A stretch of 5,377 bases of DNA, taken from contig JAPLDV010000761.1 of assembly GCA_026391235.1 (NCBI GenBank), positions 1 through 5,377 of the forward strand, in the 5' to 3' direction. Below the pieces are notes generated by a model that was not told the DNA's origin, did not search any database, and saw only the letters and a program-made list of their open reading frames with translations. A program made the position numbers and the translations under genes. The DNA comes from Bacteroidia bacterium. Its GTDB lineage: Bacteria > Bacteroidota > Bacteroidia > Bacteroidales > UBA12481. This document shows, in pieces, positions 5,064-5,377 of the stretch. The stretch's first letter is position 1, and each line of letters starts with the position of its first letter.

Positions 5064-5377
5064 ATGAACCATATCAGCCACAAAGACTTCACTAACCCCG
5101 GGCTTCAGCCCGGAGGTCATTCTCCAGATGATCCTCAGCACCAGGATCTTCCATCTCCCAGTCTTCCATCTCCCAGTCTTCTTTCTCATCTGGATTCCGA
5201 AGGACGTGCCCGCATGGTCGATGTGGGCTCAAAGCCCGATCAGCTCCGGATGGCTAAAGCTGAGGGCCGGATCATCCTTCAGCCTGATACCATTCTTTTG
5301 ATCCGCGAAAATCTCGTGAAAAAGGGCGATGTTCTAACCGTAGCCGAGATTGCGGGAATCCAGGCAGCAAAAAGCAC
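5064..5377 (+). CDS. moaC: Cyclic pyranopterin monophosphate synthase MoaC, partial at 3' end, with N-terminal extension
   Basis: MoaC turns the MoaA product into cyclic pyranopterin monophosphate. From residue 40 the sequence follows the family start: LSHLDSEGRARMVDVGSK, aligned with LTHINAAGEAHMVDVSAK of E. coli MoaC, then KKGDVLTVAEIAGIQAAKS at 86-104, where the window ends. About 57 further residues are expected, including catalytic Asp/Lys. Before residue 40 lies an extension of about 36 residues that is Pro, Ser, His and Asp rich and not part of the family; it is encoded by a GC hairpin and a 15-bp tandem repeat. The start must be ATG 5064: an in-frame TAG stands at 5055-5057, and the next in-frame ATG (5214) would remove conserved residues. 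No clear ribosome site is present. It is third in the operon, 117 nt after moaA. Confidence 0.88.
   Translation, partial: MNHISHKDFTNPGLQPGGHSPDDPQHQDLPSPSLPSPSLLSHLDSEGRARMVDVGSKPDQLRMAKAEGRIILQPDTILLIRENLVKKGDVLTVAEIAGIQAAKS
5095..5117. repeat. GC-rich hairpin repeat inside moaC start region
   Basis: Arms CCGGGCT (5098-5104) and AGCCCGG (5107-5113) surround TC; the stem extends by ACC/GGT if A5114 is bulged out. The CCCGGGCTTCAGCCCGG type of palindrome is a typical intergenic repeat form, but here it is translated as NPGLQPGG (residues 11-18 of the predicted MoaC). Confidence 0.6.
5147..5176. repeat. 15-bp tandem repeat, two full copies, in frame in moaC
   Basis: TCTTCCATCTCCCAG occurs twice without a gap (5147-5161 and 5162-5176), followed by a partial TCTTC. 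Because the unit is five codons it keeps frame and encodes the repeated PSPSL of the predicted MoaC extension. It looks like a non-coding mini-satellite taken into the reading frame. Confidence 0.8.

Noticed and set aside
5001..5189. Minus-strand open frame with TGRWK repeats
   Set aside because: The repeated residues come only from the 15-bp tandem repeat read backwards; it overlaps moaC and has no supporting context.

Overview
The window looks like a chromosomal piece of a Bacteroidota genome, probably a Bacteroidales or Marinilabiliales-type organism. The evidence is a lipoprotein of the Bacteroidota 6-bladed beta-propeller family (signature GRGPGEY), a membrane-anchored TlpA/thioredoxin-like protein, weak or absent Shine-Dalgarno sequences, a TAnnTTTG-type promoter box, and GTAG-headed palindromic repeats. 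No tRNA, rRNA, CRISPR array, transposase or integrase is visible.

Left part (1-331). The plus strand enters with the last 33 codons of a gene whose end resembles the C-terminus of the 6-bladed beta-propeller family (DDNPLVMIVKKK). After its TAG stop the same frame carries a second, similar C-terminal stretch (DDNPVIVVVTLK) with no start of its own, which looks like a gene relic or partial duplication. A pair of inverted GTAG-headed palindromes (231-302, a BIME-like element) separates this from the converging minus-strand operon.

Middle part (329-2837, minus strand). Four tightly packed genes read leftwards: a small exported Cys-rich protein (110 aa), a membrane-anchored thioredoxin-fold protein with CSTC that starts inside the previous stop codon (ATGA overlap), a 398-aa beta-propeller lipoprotein, and a second small exported protein (112 aa). 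The two small proteins differ in sequence, but both end in a CC-X9-C-X(5 or 8)-C pattern at almost the same residue numbers. This is the best candidate here for an undescribed system: exported disulfide-type peptides encoded with a periplasmic thiol protein and a surface or periplasmic propeller lipoprotein. Its function is not known from the sequence.

Right part (2954-5377, plus strand). A divergent molybdenum-cofactor operon follows: moeA (molybdenum insertion), moaA (GTP 3',8-cyclase) overlapping moeA by 17 nt, and moaC (cyclic pyranopterin monophosphate synthase), cut by the window end. MoaA and MoaC act consecutively in making cPMP, and MoeA acts at the last step. MoaA is a short form (266 aa), lacking roughly 50 residues before its C-terminal iron-sulfur site. 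The moaA-moaC junction and the start of moaC hold a GTAG palindrome, a 7-bp tandem repeat, a GC hairpin and a 15-bp tandem repeat. The last two lie in frame inside a predicted N-terminal extension of about 36 residues on MoaC.
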